A stretch of DNA of 64,000 nt from Epiperipatus broadwayi. Taxonomy: Eukaryota; Onychophora; Udeonychophora; Euonychophora; Peripatidae. Location of the stretch: the NCBI GenBank assembly GCA_028023455.1, contig JAQFVV010012572.1:186001-250000 (forward strand), in the 5' to 3' direction. Positions 37,355 to 48,405 of the stretch are shown in pieces. The position numbers and the translations under genes were made by a program. Position 1 is the first letter of the stretch. The number at the start of each line of letters is the position of its first letter. Under the pieces are notes generated by a model that saw only the letters and a list, made by a program, of their open reading frames with translations, made no database searches and had not been told where the DNA came from.

Positions 37355-40105
37355 CACACATATATTGTACCAGTCAAAACATGTTTATCCATATAACATG
37401 AGCTGGAACTCACAAAATGTACTTCAAACCCAGTCAAGCCTGAGATTTAGGTCAGGGACCAGCCTGGATTCGAACCCACTCTCTAAGCCCCAGATCAAAC
37501 ACCTAATGAATAACATAATAGTGATGTCACATGAGAATTCATTTTAATCCGGCTGACTAGCAAAGCTGAACAAAACAATGAGACATCTATTACTATGACT
37601 AAACTAAAATATATATAAGCATGGTTGTAATATGTGAAAGTGGAGAAAAAGAAATTTGAACTACTCAAATAAGTTAGACAATAATATATAGTTTAATATA
37701 ATGACAAATTATTTATATACATTTATAAATTAGGTACATTAGTATGTGCATGAATAAGCAAGCAGTAGATGATTATATAGTGTCATTCACGCTATTATTT
37801 CTCATATGCTCTTTATTAGCTAAATGATATATTATAAATAAACACACATCTTTGGTGGGTCCAATATTAAGATGCCAATCAGTTATTAGAAAGAAGCTAC
37901 ATAAAATTGCTATTAACGCTTTGGGTTATGGTTCTGAAACATGGTGACTAACATATGATTTAGGGGAGCATTCTGAGATTCATTACAGATATAAATACAA
38001 ACTATTTTCCTGCCATTACAGTCGTGAAAATACATAAAATACATTTGACAATTTATTGAAAATTATTTTCATTAACATTTACGAGAAGAACACTTTATTT
38101 TTCCCCAAAGCATATAGATACTCTTAAATGCAGAAATAAGTTCCGATGGTGGGACTGTATAAGACTGAAATAAATTTAATTAATAAAATAGAAATAGTTG
38201 GCATTTATATATATTTTAAGCAGAGCACAATTTTAATAGTAGAGCATTAAAACTGGGTCATGAAGCAAAAGAAATAAATATATGAAGTAGTTTGCGGTAC
38301 TGACATAATGGACTAAAAATAACAGGAAAAGTCATGCTTCTAGACGAAAAACAAAGTGGATAGGCATGTCATGGACATCAGCTGATGTTCAGGCCTTTTT
38401 GTACGAAGAAAGTGGATGGGCATAGTGTGTGCCAGACTTAGGGATCACTGCCAGTGGCCTTTTTATATGAAGAAAGAATATGTATAGTGTGTGCCAGACT
38501 TAGGGATCACCACCAGAGGCATTTTTATATGAAGGCATGAAAAGGAATCTATGGGTTTGAACTTGTCACAACCCCAGATTAAGACTAGAAACATGTAATA
38601 TATTTATATACGAAGATAGGCTAAATGTCAGTAACACAGTAATGATACATGTCACTAACAACATTGAATAAATTTTACTGCTTTAAAATAAATGACCCTT
38701 GTTTGAGTACTATAATTGAGACAAATAATACGCTATGCAGTATAATATATATAGAAAGATTTACATTTCATTTACTTAAAATATACTTGAAGATTTTATT
38801 TAGCAAAAGTAACATTAAGATTTACCCCCATCTCTTTTTCTGCTATTTAAAATAAATCAATCCCACCTTCGTTGATTTTACAACAACTGGAATATATAAG
38901 TATATTTTAAGGGTAAATAAAAAAAGCAGTTATATAGAAAATAATTAATGGGTCACTTTTTCAGAATTTAATAAAAAAACAACATTTTAAAAGATTTCAA
39001 AGTGTTAATTAGCTTAAGTTTTGGATTTACCCCGGGTAGAAAATCCAGAGTTAAACAATACATTTTTATCATAAATAAAATGTTGACTCGAAAAACAATC
39101 TGTCGAGTATGTTAATTAATAACACATTATATTTTTATGGGACATTAATAACCTTGATGCATGAAGGTTTACTTAAAAGAAAGAAAATATTTTAGGAATT
39201 CAACTCATCAGATTGTTTGAGATTGGCAAATTAATAACGAAAATAGACATATAAATTCAAGTAATAAATAAATGACCACCCCAAAATTAAAGAAAGTTAA
39301 AGCATATGAGATAGGATTAAATTTATGAAAATCATTTAAGAGCAAATTACATTTACATATTTAAAAGAAAGGTAAAGTTAAATAACACATTAGAAGAAAT
39401 CTTCTTAGTTGAGTTAGGCTAAATTTAGTTTGAGGTGATGGCTTGAAAAGTTACCTTGCAATATTTTAAGAGTCCAATTTAAAATAATGCATGTGCATGG
39501 CAATTGAAATGAAAGTTCTTCAGTGGCAACAAGCTTCTATTAGCATTCTAAAATTTTTCAGTCAGGCTCTTACTTCATTACTATGGGAGCATGATATAAC
39601 GGCAGTGGAAGATGACCCACAAGGGTCGGGAAAAGCTTTTTACTACATCATTTTTTAGATTTCAAAACAGTGTGTTGTCTAGCAGCAATGAGTTCTCTCA
39701 ACAATAGCTCATCTCATCTGTCATTCAAAATACAGCCATTTTATACTTTTTCTTTATTGATTGTTTTTGAAGATGTAACTGTTAGATAACATCTAAAAAT
39801 AAATTCAAATCTATTTCCAGATTAAAAATAGATTTGACAACATGTTTATAACAAAAGTATCTTTAATCTTAATCACATTTTATTTTAAGTAAAACTTTAA
39901 TTAAAATACCTACCCCAGATTAAAACAATAGTGCTTCCAACCTTTAATTATTTTTAGACAATTAACTGTAGCATCTTCCATATTGGATTTTATATAATAT
40001 ACAGTTTAAAAGAAAAAAACTTTAAAAAAAAAAAGTTGTACAAATGACATACAATAAAATATTTACAAAAAAAAATCAATATTTTGTTAGTATTTTGCTC
40101 TATAT
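37355..40105. repeat. Large inverted repeat, left arm (about 2.75 kb)
   Basis: This is the reverse complement of 45612-48405 throughout, at clearly less than full identity. Landmarks: GTCAAAACATGTTTATCC (37374) with GGATAAACATGTTTTGAC (48378), the TACCCCGGGTAGAAAATCCAG block (39029) with its complement (46676), and the block at 39775-39965 with 45745-45950. The inner end meets a TA array. A SINE-like segment with TGGATTCGAACCC lies at 37440-37555. No coding frame. Confidence 0.85.
38391..38535. repeat. Two-copy tandem repeat, about 65 bp
   Basis: The block TAGTGTGTGCCAGACTTAGG with its surroundings (GAAGAAAG before, CCTTTTTATATGAAG after) occurs twice within the left arm. Confidence 0.75.
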
Positions 40106-40195
<90 letters not shown>

Positions 40196-40202
40196 TATAT
40201 AT
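40101..40202. repeat. AT dinucleotide array
   Basis: About 100 bp of alternating A and T at the inner end of the left arm. The right arm also ends in a TA array (45588-45613). Confidence 0.97.
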
Positions 40203-40429
40203 AACCACCTTTTTTTTAATAAAAAAATTAATAGTCATAAAATTAATAATAATAAAAATATTAATTTAAAAGCTAAAATTTTATAATATAGGTGCGCATC
40301 TCAAATGTATACATATAATATACATACATGACAAAAAGAGCAAGAGGTGATATAGGGTTTAAACACAGGTTAGTAGGTGGAAACATGAAGCACAATCTTA
40401 AGCTAAGATTGACTGCTTTGACTGCTTCA

Positions 40430-40870
40430 ATATATAATCATTGCTTGGTCTATATTAAGATAACAATATTGAAACTTTAAGGGATAGGCTCAATCTACTC
40501 CATTCTCTTATGATTGAAATTCTGATGATGGAACCCTCAAATCCTTTGTTATGCCAATATTATTGTTATGCCCAGTCTCAGATTTTCAAGGATATAAATA
40601 TCTGAAGAGATGAAGAATGGAGTAGATTGAAGCTTATCCATTTAAGTCTGAAAATTTGCCTCTTAATGTAAAGTGAGCACTGATTATATATGTGTGTGGG
40701 AGATGATCTCAGAAAACTGATGAGGGCTAAATCAGCATAAAATATTACATTTAAGATCATTTCTTTTTCACATGTATGTAGTCATGTGTATCTGTTGTAT
40801 GAGATAGAGTGGATAGCTGAAGAGAGCTTGAAAATCTGTATTCAAATCCTCTATAATTTCATCAAAACTC
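40430..40870. mobile_element. Hammerhead family A repeat, head-to-head copy
   Basis: A minus-strand partial copy (40430-40546) and a plus-strand copy (about 40590-40870) share the block GGAGTAGATTGA(A)GC, giving a 5'-to-5' junction near 40550-40590. The plus copy matches 56140-56460 over its length and carries a hammerhead motif. Non-coding. Confidence 0.65.
40704..40759 (+). ncRNA. Hammerhead motif, family A (G12 changed)
   Basis: CTGATGA is intact (40717-40723). Stem II GGGCT/AGCAT pairs partly. The GAAA is AAAA (40739-40742). Outer stem I TGATC pairs with GATCA. The changed G12 should block activity. Confidence 0.55.
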
Positions 40871-41627
40871 CAAATATATAAATTATACTTGTATTCATAT
40901 ATAACAAATTTTACTCTACATAAACATTTCAACTGAATTTTAAAAGTTTCAGTTTACAAAAAAAAAAGTAAAATAATTATAACTTCATGACAAATATATT
41001 TCTATTGTTCAAATTTTTAAAAATACATAGTAAGTATCATAAAATATCATTACTATCTATTACAACAAAGGTATTTACAAGGATTTCTTAAATGAGTGGC
41101 TTTCAATAATATTTCTGTAACATAATAAAATTAATATAGTGCCTTCCAACTACTGATGAATGGATAGAGAGATAAAAAAACTAGAGCTGGTTTTTGTTGC
41201 CAGAAAAATGCAAATAAAGCATCAGGAAAAATATAGTAATTTATATATTGCTTTTATTGATTTGGTCAAGGAATTTAAGAAAAGTTTTCAAAGAGGATAT
41301 TAAACAAAGCATCACAAAATATAAAATTAATATGAATTAGAGTGTTTTATATGTGGGCAGATTTATGTTTCATATATTGGTTTATAAAATTATTACAAAA
41401 CATATCTGTAGTATATTATTACTACCACTATTACTAACTATTACTACCACTTGTATTTTATATTGGACTATTTCCATCATCTAATGTGTGTGTTGAATAT
41501 CTTTAGAAAAATTTAATTTTATTTAAATATTCCAAATACATTTAACTGTTAGTAATAGCACATCAAACAGGTTAGTATATGCACAATGTTTCAAGGGGTA
41601 TTATTTCTCCCTTTTTTTTCAGGTGCT
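40871..41627. other. AT-rich DNA, nothing recognised
   Basis: No supported feature. Confidence 0.5.
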
Positions 41628-41832
41628 TGACCAGTGACAGTACTAGCATGGGATTTGAAATTGGACCCTTAGATTCTTGAGTATTGAATTTTAAGGCAAT
41701 GCTCTAACCAACTCCCCTCTTCTTCATGTATTGCTGGCCTGACCAGTGACAGTACTAGCATGGGATTCAAACCTGGAGTCTTAGATTCTTGAGTATTAAA
41801 TTTTAACATAACAATCTAACCAACTGAGTCAT
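41628..41832 (-). mobile_element. Tandem pair of tRNA-like SINE units
   Basis: Two similar units (41628-41720 and 41741-41832) share CAGTGACAGTACTAGCATGG and CTTAGATTCTTGAGTATT. On the minus strand the 3'-most unit reads GACTCAGTTGGTTAGA (A-box-like) and, about 40 nt on, GGTTTGAATCCC (B-box-like), so the unit is tRNA-derived. The other unit has GTTGGTTAGAGC and TTTCAAATCCC. This family is different from the one at 5.1 kb. Confidence 0.7.
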
Positions 41833-42583
41833 CTTTATTATTATTAATATAATGATGATGATGACAATAATACTTACTATAATAAAATTGGTACTTGGTG
41901 TTTTTCTAAAAAAAAATATTAATAAAAACAAAACCATATTTTTGCTAATATCATCATCTTATTTGAAAATAGAACATTTTGATATTTCCACCCATTCCAG
42001 TACTTTTACTAACTCTCAGATTTTCAATGTAATGACTTTGTATACAGATTAAAGAGATTGAAAAGCCTAAATATCTTGTTATTATTGGCAATAAAATATC
42101 ATGATCAACCATTTTTTTCTCCCATGCAATATATTAATAATAATTTGTAGGGTGTTATGAGAGTCTCTGTTACAACATGGAGTTATATTATATGGTTTTC
42201 AAATTCATCAGATAGAAAGGGTTAAATTAAGATATTCTAAAATAAGATTATTAGTATTACACATAGTAGTACATTACATGTTGAAGTTAAAAATAGTGAA
42301 TTACTTGATTTTTATAAATTTTTATAACTTATAATTATTAACAAATATTATTTTAGTAATAAATTTAAAAATCATAAGATATTTAATTATAGTAGCTCCC
42401 TTAAAAATAAACGTATCACTTAATAATTTTTATTAGTCATTCATTAGACTATAGATTATCCGATAATAAATATTTCTTTAGTGTAATTTTCACTATAGCA
42501 CATTTGACATTTATTAAATAAAAGTAGTAATTTTCTATCCATATAAGTACTGAACATTGTTAAAGATATTTGTAAAAAATTGT
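41833..42583. other. AT-rich DNA, nothing recognised
   Basis: No supported feature. Confidence 0.5.
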
Positions 42584-42638
42584 GGTCTGGACTAACTGAT
42601 GAGTGCTAATTCAGCTCGAAATAGGCATCTTGGGGATC
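42584..42638 (+). ncRNA. Hammerhead ribozyme motif, family A (core intact)
   Basis: CTGATGA (42596-42602) and GAAA (42618-42621) are both intact. Stem II GTGCT/AGCTC has one T-T mismatch. After GAAA comes TAGGCATC, two bases longer than in the 44-kb copy. Stem I has inner CTAA/TTGG and outer GGTC... pairing with GATC including one G-T. Cleavage would fall after 42629. It could be weakly active. Confidence 0.65.
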
Positions 42639-43609
42639 ATAGATCTGTTTCACATGTTTTTGGTCACATGTTTATAATTACATCCATCCACAAAGTGTTA
42701 AAAGTAGATAGAAACCAATTCCTACCTTGCGTGAGAGTGTTGTAGTGAAAATTGCACTACAGAAATATTATTGATTGTTAAACATATCACTTCTATTAGA
42801 AACATGAACAAATATGAAAGTAGATTAAGAATTGTATATAATCCAAGAATATTTAATAAATTTTCATTTAAATGTTGCATTAAAAGTAAATATATATATA
42901 TATTATATTTTTAGAATTTATGGTATTGGTTTGGTTTTATTTTATAACTTATTCACTATTTTTAAAATTGCCGCCTTCAGAAAATTTACGGGTTTAATTT
43001 TTTTTTCATATTTTATTCATTGCTTTTAATATATAATTTTATTATTATTATATATTCTTTTATTACAAGAATGTGTCAACTATTTTGAGTAATGTCTATA
43101 TAAAACTTGTAAAAACCTGTGAAAAGCATTTGTTATGCTAATTAGGTTTCATTCTCAGAAGAAATCAAAATAAATAAATAAATATTTAAAATATTATTAT
43201 TATATTTGTTTTGTCTTTTTTATTTTTATTTTTTTTCGTCTTGGAGTTGGAAAGGCCAAAGTTGTTTAAAAGTGGCAACTGCTAATGGTATAAGTTATCT
43301 TTTTTAGACCTCTTACAATTTTTCTAGTGACATATCTAATCAGCTTCACTTCAATCTTTTAACCTTTTATGATAATGTATATGTTTGTTAGCTTTTTTAT
43401 GGATATGGCATAAATATATTTTTAAAAAAATAAATTAATAGAATAATTTTAAGAAATATTCTGCCTACAAATATTCTTGTTATTGCTCTGATTCAGGCCA
43501 GCGTTACCCCTTTTAATCCAGAGATTAATTTTAAAGAAATGTTATTTGTACTTAAACTGTTGCTGCCACGATTAAGGAATCACCAGAACTTTAATCGTAA
43601 TCTTAAATG
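42639..43609. other. AT-rich DNA, nothing recognised
   Basis: The first 60 bp (TTTCACATG...TCACATG) continue the family A repeat. Beyond that no supported feature. Confidence 0.5.
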
Positions 43610-43716
43610 AGATTATAAAGCTGTGAGTGAAGAAAATTTGACAATGGTAAATGAAAATGTAACAATTTACTCTAGATAAATACTTTGCATATAATAGAGA
43701 TATATATGAGAGATAG

Positions 43717-43771
43717 TGACCTTGGCCAACTGATGAGTGCTGGTTCAGCACAAAGTGCATCTTAGGGGTCA
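43717..43771 (+). ncRNA. Hammerhead motif, upstream copy (core mutated)
   Basis: CTGATGA (43730-43736) and the 6-bp stem II GTGCTG/CAGCAC are intact, but GAAA reads AAAG (43752-43755), altering G12 and A15.1. TGACC/GGTCA forms outer stem I. Probably inactive. Confidence 0.8.
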
Positions 43772-44122
43772 TTTGTCTTTTATTATATCTTTATTTATAT
43801 GAATTTAAAAAGAATGGGGAAGTATGAAGGTGTTACTATATCTATAAAGATATTACATACGGGACAGAGAAATGTGAATAGCTCCATGTGTGTAAATTTA
43901 AAAAATCAGATATATTAATCTTTAACTGAGGTTTAAAGTTTATATCTGTGCTAGAGATAATATCTAGTTTCAAAAATGATTAGTAATAATCATTAGTGTA
44001 TTTATCTGAAATGGATGGCGTCAAAGCTGTGAGTGAAGGGAATTTGACAATGGTAAAGGAAAATGTAACAATTTACTCTAGATAAATACTTTGCATATAA
44101 TCGAGATATATATGAGAGATAG

Positions 44123-44177
44123 TGACCTGGGCCAACTGATGAGTGCTGGTTCAGCACGAAATGCATCTTAGGGGTCA
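44123..44177 (+). ncRNA. Hammerhead ribozyme, intact core
   Basis: All conserved positions are present. CTGATGA at 44136-44142; stem II GTGCTG, loop GTT, CAGCAC (6 bp) at 44143-44157; GAAA at 44158-44161; then TGCATC, with predicted cleavage after C at 44167. A15.1 through U16.1 reads ATGCAT, a palindrome, so stem III is minimal in one molecule but becomes 6 bp between two. Stem I has inner AA/TT plus one C-G, a C-A mismatch, an internal loop, and a 5-bp outer stem TGACC/GGTCA. This is type I topology. Related copies show compensating changes in outer stem I. Confidence 0.85.
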
Positions 44178-44261
44178 TTTGTCTTTTATTATATCTTTAT
44201 TTATATGAATATAAAAAGAATGGGGAAGTATGGAGGTGTTTATTATATCTATAGAGATTAT

Positions 44262-45587
44262 TTTTATTTGAAAGTAGATAGAATAATTTCTCCTCAACCT
44301 CATGCTACTTAATTATTAAACTGCTACACAGCCAAAGCAATAATATGGAATAAAATTAACAAAAAAATTATATTTTGGTTTGTTGTTACAAATATATTTA
44401 TAAATGTTTACCAAACATGAAAAATTAAAAAATGTTAAAAAAATTTAACACAAATTCATCTAAAGATGGAGTTTATTTAAAAAATTTAGAAAGCAAAAGA
44501 CACAACATAGCTATTATTGGCAATGCTTTCAAACAAGAGCATAAAATAGAAAATTGAATGCAATTCTACACAGAAAAAGAATTTTCATCTGAACTTGCAT
44601 CTGACTTCCACAGTTGAATCAGATTTTAATGATTTAGAAAAGTAATATTTATAGATTTTATTTTTTTAACAAAATAAATAAAAGACTACACAATTAAATA
44701 GTCACACCTTGGAGAGACTAGAACAATCTTCTGATGTGAGCTACCCTTTTTGGTTTATGAACTATTGAATTGCAAAAGTGAAATATTTCCTATCACTTGC
44801 ACAAATACTACTAATTTTCTCTTAATTACCAAGATATTTAAAAACACATACCTCAGATACTCTATTCAAGAATTCCAAAAGATGATGGAGCCATATCGCA
44901 GTCATACCTTTCCAACCCATATACATCAAGAACATACTGATTGTTATATACAACAATAGCTATGATTTTAAACTAAGACTACACACTAACCTAGATCCAA
45001 ATGATATACCAATACATTACAGATCCAGAAGTCATGCTTTTTTATATTTAAGAGGCTTGAAGACACAGTGTTAATCATGTGATTAGTGTGAACATCTAGC
45101 CATGCAATGCCCCACCCGATAGAGGCCACAACTGCAGCCAATCAACAGTCAGTCAAGTAAAGTCAAACACCAAGAGAACAGCCATCCAACATCACTACAT
45201 CTAAACCAAGGGTTCATGATAAAATTTTCACTAATAAACACTCTAGTGTAGAACATAGGACATACTTGCTTATCAAAGTGCACAGATTGAAGATATCTCT
45301 TCTACTTTTCAAATCACTCACCCAATAAACAACTTAGATAACACAAACAATATTCATATAAGTATCACACAAAATGGATCCCCATCAATCACACATATTA
45401 ACTGATATAGAATAAACTCAAGCAGTCATTGATAACACAATATTAGAACCACATCAAAGGACTACCGATGAGATAAGTAATCCTACCAAAATCAGCCATT
45501 CCATAGATTATTACAAACAAAAATTATTATTAATTTTTTTTATTAATTATCAGGGTTTTTTTTTATTAAAGTACATAGGTGTGGCTC
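44262..45587. other. Anonymous DNA in the inverted-repeat spacer
   Basis: 44262-44700 is AT-rich. 44700-45500 is more complex in base composition and may be a decayed element, but the 69-codon frame at 44750-44959 and other frames show no domain that I recognise. Confidence 0.45.
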
Positions 45588-48405
45588 ATATATATATATA
45601 TATATATATATATAGGAGCAAAATACTAACAAAATATTGATTTTTTTGTAAATATTTTATTATACGTCATTTTTAAACTTTTTCTTTTTAAAGTACCTTT
45701 TTTTATTAAAATGTATATTTTATAAAATCCAAGATAGAAGATACTACAATTAATTGTCTAAAAATAATTAAAAGGTTGGGAACAGTATTGTTTTAATCTG
45801 GGGAAAGTATTTTTAATTAAAGTTTTTACTTAAAATAAATGGGATTAAGATTAAGATTTTCTTTTGTTATAAACATTTTTGTCAAATCTATTTCCAATCT
45901 GGAAATAGATTTGAATTTATTTTTGGATGTTATCTAACAGTTGCATCTTTCAAAAACAATAAACTAAGTAATTAAAAGCATTCCAGAAATACCTGGACAG
46001 AGTATAAAATGGCTGGTTTTTAAATCACCAAGAGATAGATTAGCTACTATTGAAATAGCTGCAGTGAACATAATCGAAGCTGGTTTAAAATGTGTGCATA
46101 AAAAGCTCATCACCTTTCTGACCCATGAGGGTTATCTGCCACCACCATGTCATTATGCTCCCACGAAATGAAGTAAAAGCCCGATGGAGAACTCTGGAGT
46201 GCTAAATAGAAGCTTGCTGTCACATAAGAACTGCCATGCATGAGCTGGACTCTTTAATATGTACTCTTAAAATGGTGCAAGGTAAATTATTTCAAACCAC
46301 CACCATTGAAACTAAATCTAGCTTGCCTAACTAGTCTTAAACTCTACTATCAATTTCTCCTAATGTATAATTTAGTTATTGTAACTTTTCTAATATGTAT
46401 TTGCTCTTAAATGATTTTAATTTTATCTCATATGCTCTAACTTTCTTTAACTCTGGTGTGGTCATTTATTTATATGTATGTTTTTATTATTAATATGCCA
46501 ATCTCACGCAATCTGATGAGTTGAATTTCTAAAATCTTTTCTTTCTTTTTAAGTAAACCTCCATGAATTAACATCCCCTTACAATATAATGCATTATTAA
46601 TTAATACACTCAACAGATTGTTTTACAAGCCAACATTTTAATTATGTTTAATATAAAAAATATATTTGTTTAACTCTGGATTTTCTACCCGGGGTGAATC
46701 CAGAACTCAAGCTAATTAACGCTTTGAAATCTTATTTATTTTATAAATGTTATTCAATTCTGAAAGGGTGACCGATTAGTTTTTTTTTTTTTTATAACTG
46801 CTAGTTTTATTTTTATATCCTCTTAAAATATCAAATACTGTACATATATATTCCAGTTACTATAAAAACCATGAGGGTGGGATTGAATAATTTTAAATAT
46901 CAGAAAGGGAAGGGGGGGTAAATTTTAATATTTTACTATTTTAGTTATTAAATAAAATCTTGTGTCTATATATATTATAATTGCATAGTGTATTATTTAT
47001 CTAAATTATGGCATTCAAATAAGGGTCATTCATTTTAAAGCAGTAAACTTATTCAATGTTGTTAGTGACATTTATCATTACTGTGTTACTGACATTTGGC
47101 CTTATCTTCGTGTTTATATATATTATGTATTCTAGTCTTCTAATCTGGGGGTTGCAACAAGTTCAAACCCATAGATTTATTTCTCAAGCCTTGTTCTGAG
47201 GATAGTTGGCCTTCCCAGAACCATTTATTTCATATAAAAATGTCTCTGGTGGTGATTCCCTAATCTGGCACATGCTATGCCTATCCACTTTCTTTGTATC
47301 AAGGGTCTGCATGCTGGCACTGTCCATGGCATGCCTTATTCACTTTTCTGTAAGCACTGCCCAAGAAGGGGGGCTTAGACTTCATTCTCATCCAGAAGCA
47401 TGACCGTTTCCTCTTAGTTATTTTTGGCTGTTATGTCAGTAACACCCAAACTTCGTCTTATTATTATTATTTTTTTTGCTTATGACCTAATTTTAGTGCT
47501 GTAATAATATTAAAATTGCATTCTGTTCAAAATATATATATAAATTCCAACTATTACTAGTTTTATTAATTAAATTTATTTCCATCTTATACAATCCCAC
47601 TGTCATAACTTATTTCTGTATTTAAGAGTATCTACATGCCTTGGAGAAAATAAAGCATTCTTCTTACCAGTGCTAATTAACAGAATTTTCATTAAGTATT
47701 TTTTCATAATCAAATATGTTTTCAAATGAATTTTATTTATTTTCATGACCGTAATGGCATAAAAATAGTTTGTATTATATCTGTAATCAATCTCGGAATG
47801 CTCCTCGAAATAATGTTAGTCATCATGTTTCAGAACTATATATAAAAGCGTTAATAGCAATATTATATAATTCTTGCTAATAATCAATTGGCATCTTAAT
47901 ATTGGACCCATCAAAGATGTGTGTTTATTTATAATATATCATTTAGCTAATAAAGAGCATATGAGAAATAATAGTGTGAATGACACTATGTAATCATCTA
48001 CCACTTGCTCATTCACACACATACTAATGTTTGCAATTAATTTATAAATGTATGTAAATAATTTTTCACTATATTAAACTAAATTTTATTATCCAATTTG
48101 TCTGAGTAATTCGAATTCCTCTTTTCTACACTTCCAAAGTACAGCCATGCTTATATATTTTTTAGTTTAGTCAAAGTTAATAGATGTCTCATTATCTTTT
48201 CCACTTTGCTAGTGGGTCAGATTAAAATTAATTCTCATGTTCTATAACTATTATGTTATTCATTATGTGTTAGATCTGGGGCTTTGAGCATGAATTCGAA
48301 TTCGGGCTGGTCCCTGACCTAAATCTCGGGCTGGACTGGGTTTGAAGTACAGTTTGTGAGTTCCAGCTCATGTTAGATGGATAAACATGTTTTGACTGTT
48401 ACAAT
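45588..48405. repeat. Large inverted repeat, right arm (with inner TA array)
   Basis: This begins with a short TA array and continues as the reverse complement of 37355-40105. It ends near GTTTTGACTGTTACAATATAT. A tRNA-B-box-like GAATTCGAATTCGG lies at about 48290-48305. The 65-codon frame at 47206-47403 is not recognised. Divergence between arms shows the two copies are old or independently inserted. Confidence 0.85.

Larger units (their letters stand above)
43610..44261 (+). mobile_element. Retrozyme-like element: 406-nt monomers with two hammerheads
   Basis: The element (43618-44253) holds about 1.6 copies of one monomer. The same sequence starts at 43618 and 44023, and each copy carries a hammerhead motif whose predicted cleavage position is 43761 and 44167, so the monomer is 406 nt. 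GAGATTAT flanks it on both sides (43610-43617 and 44254-44261), consistent with an 8-bp target duplication. There is no open frame. The design (tandem, ribozyme-bounded, non-coding, a few hundred nt) is that of metazoan retrozymes. Such elements are thought to be transcribed, self-cleaved, circularised and copied by a partner retroelement; here that is inference. Confidence 0.8.
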
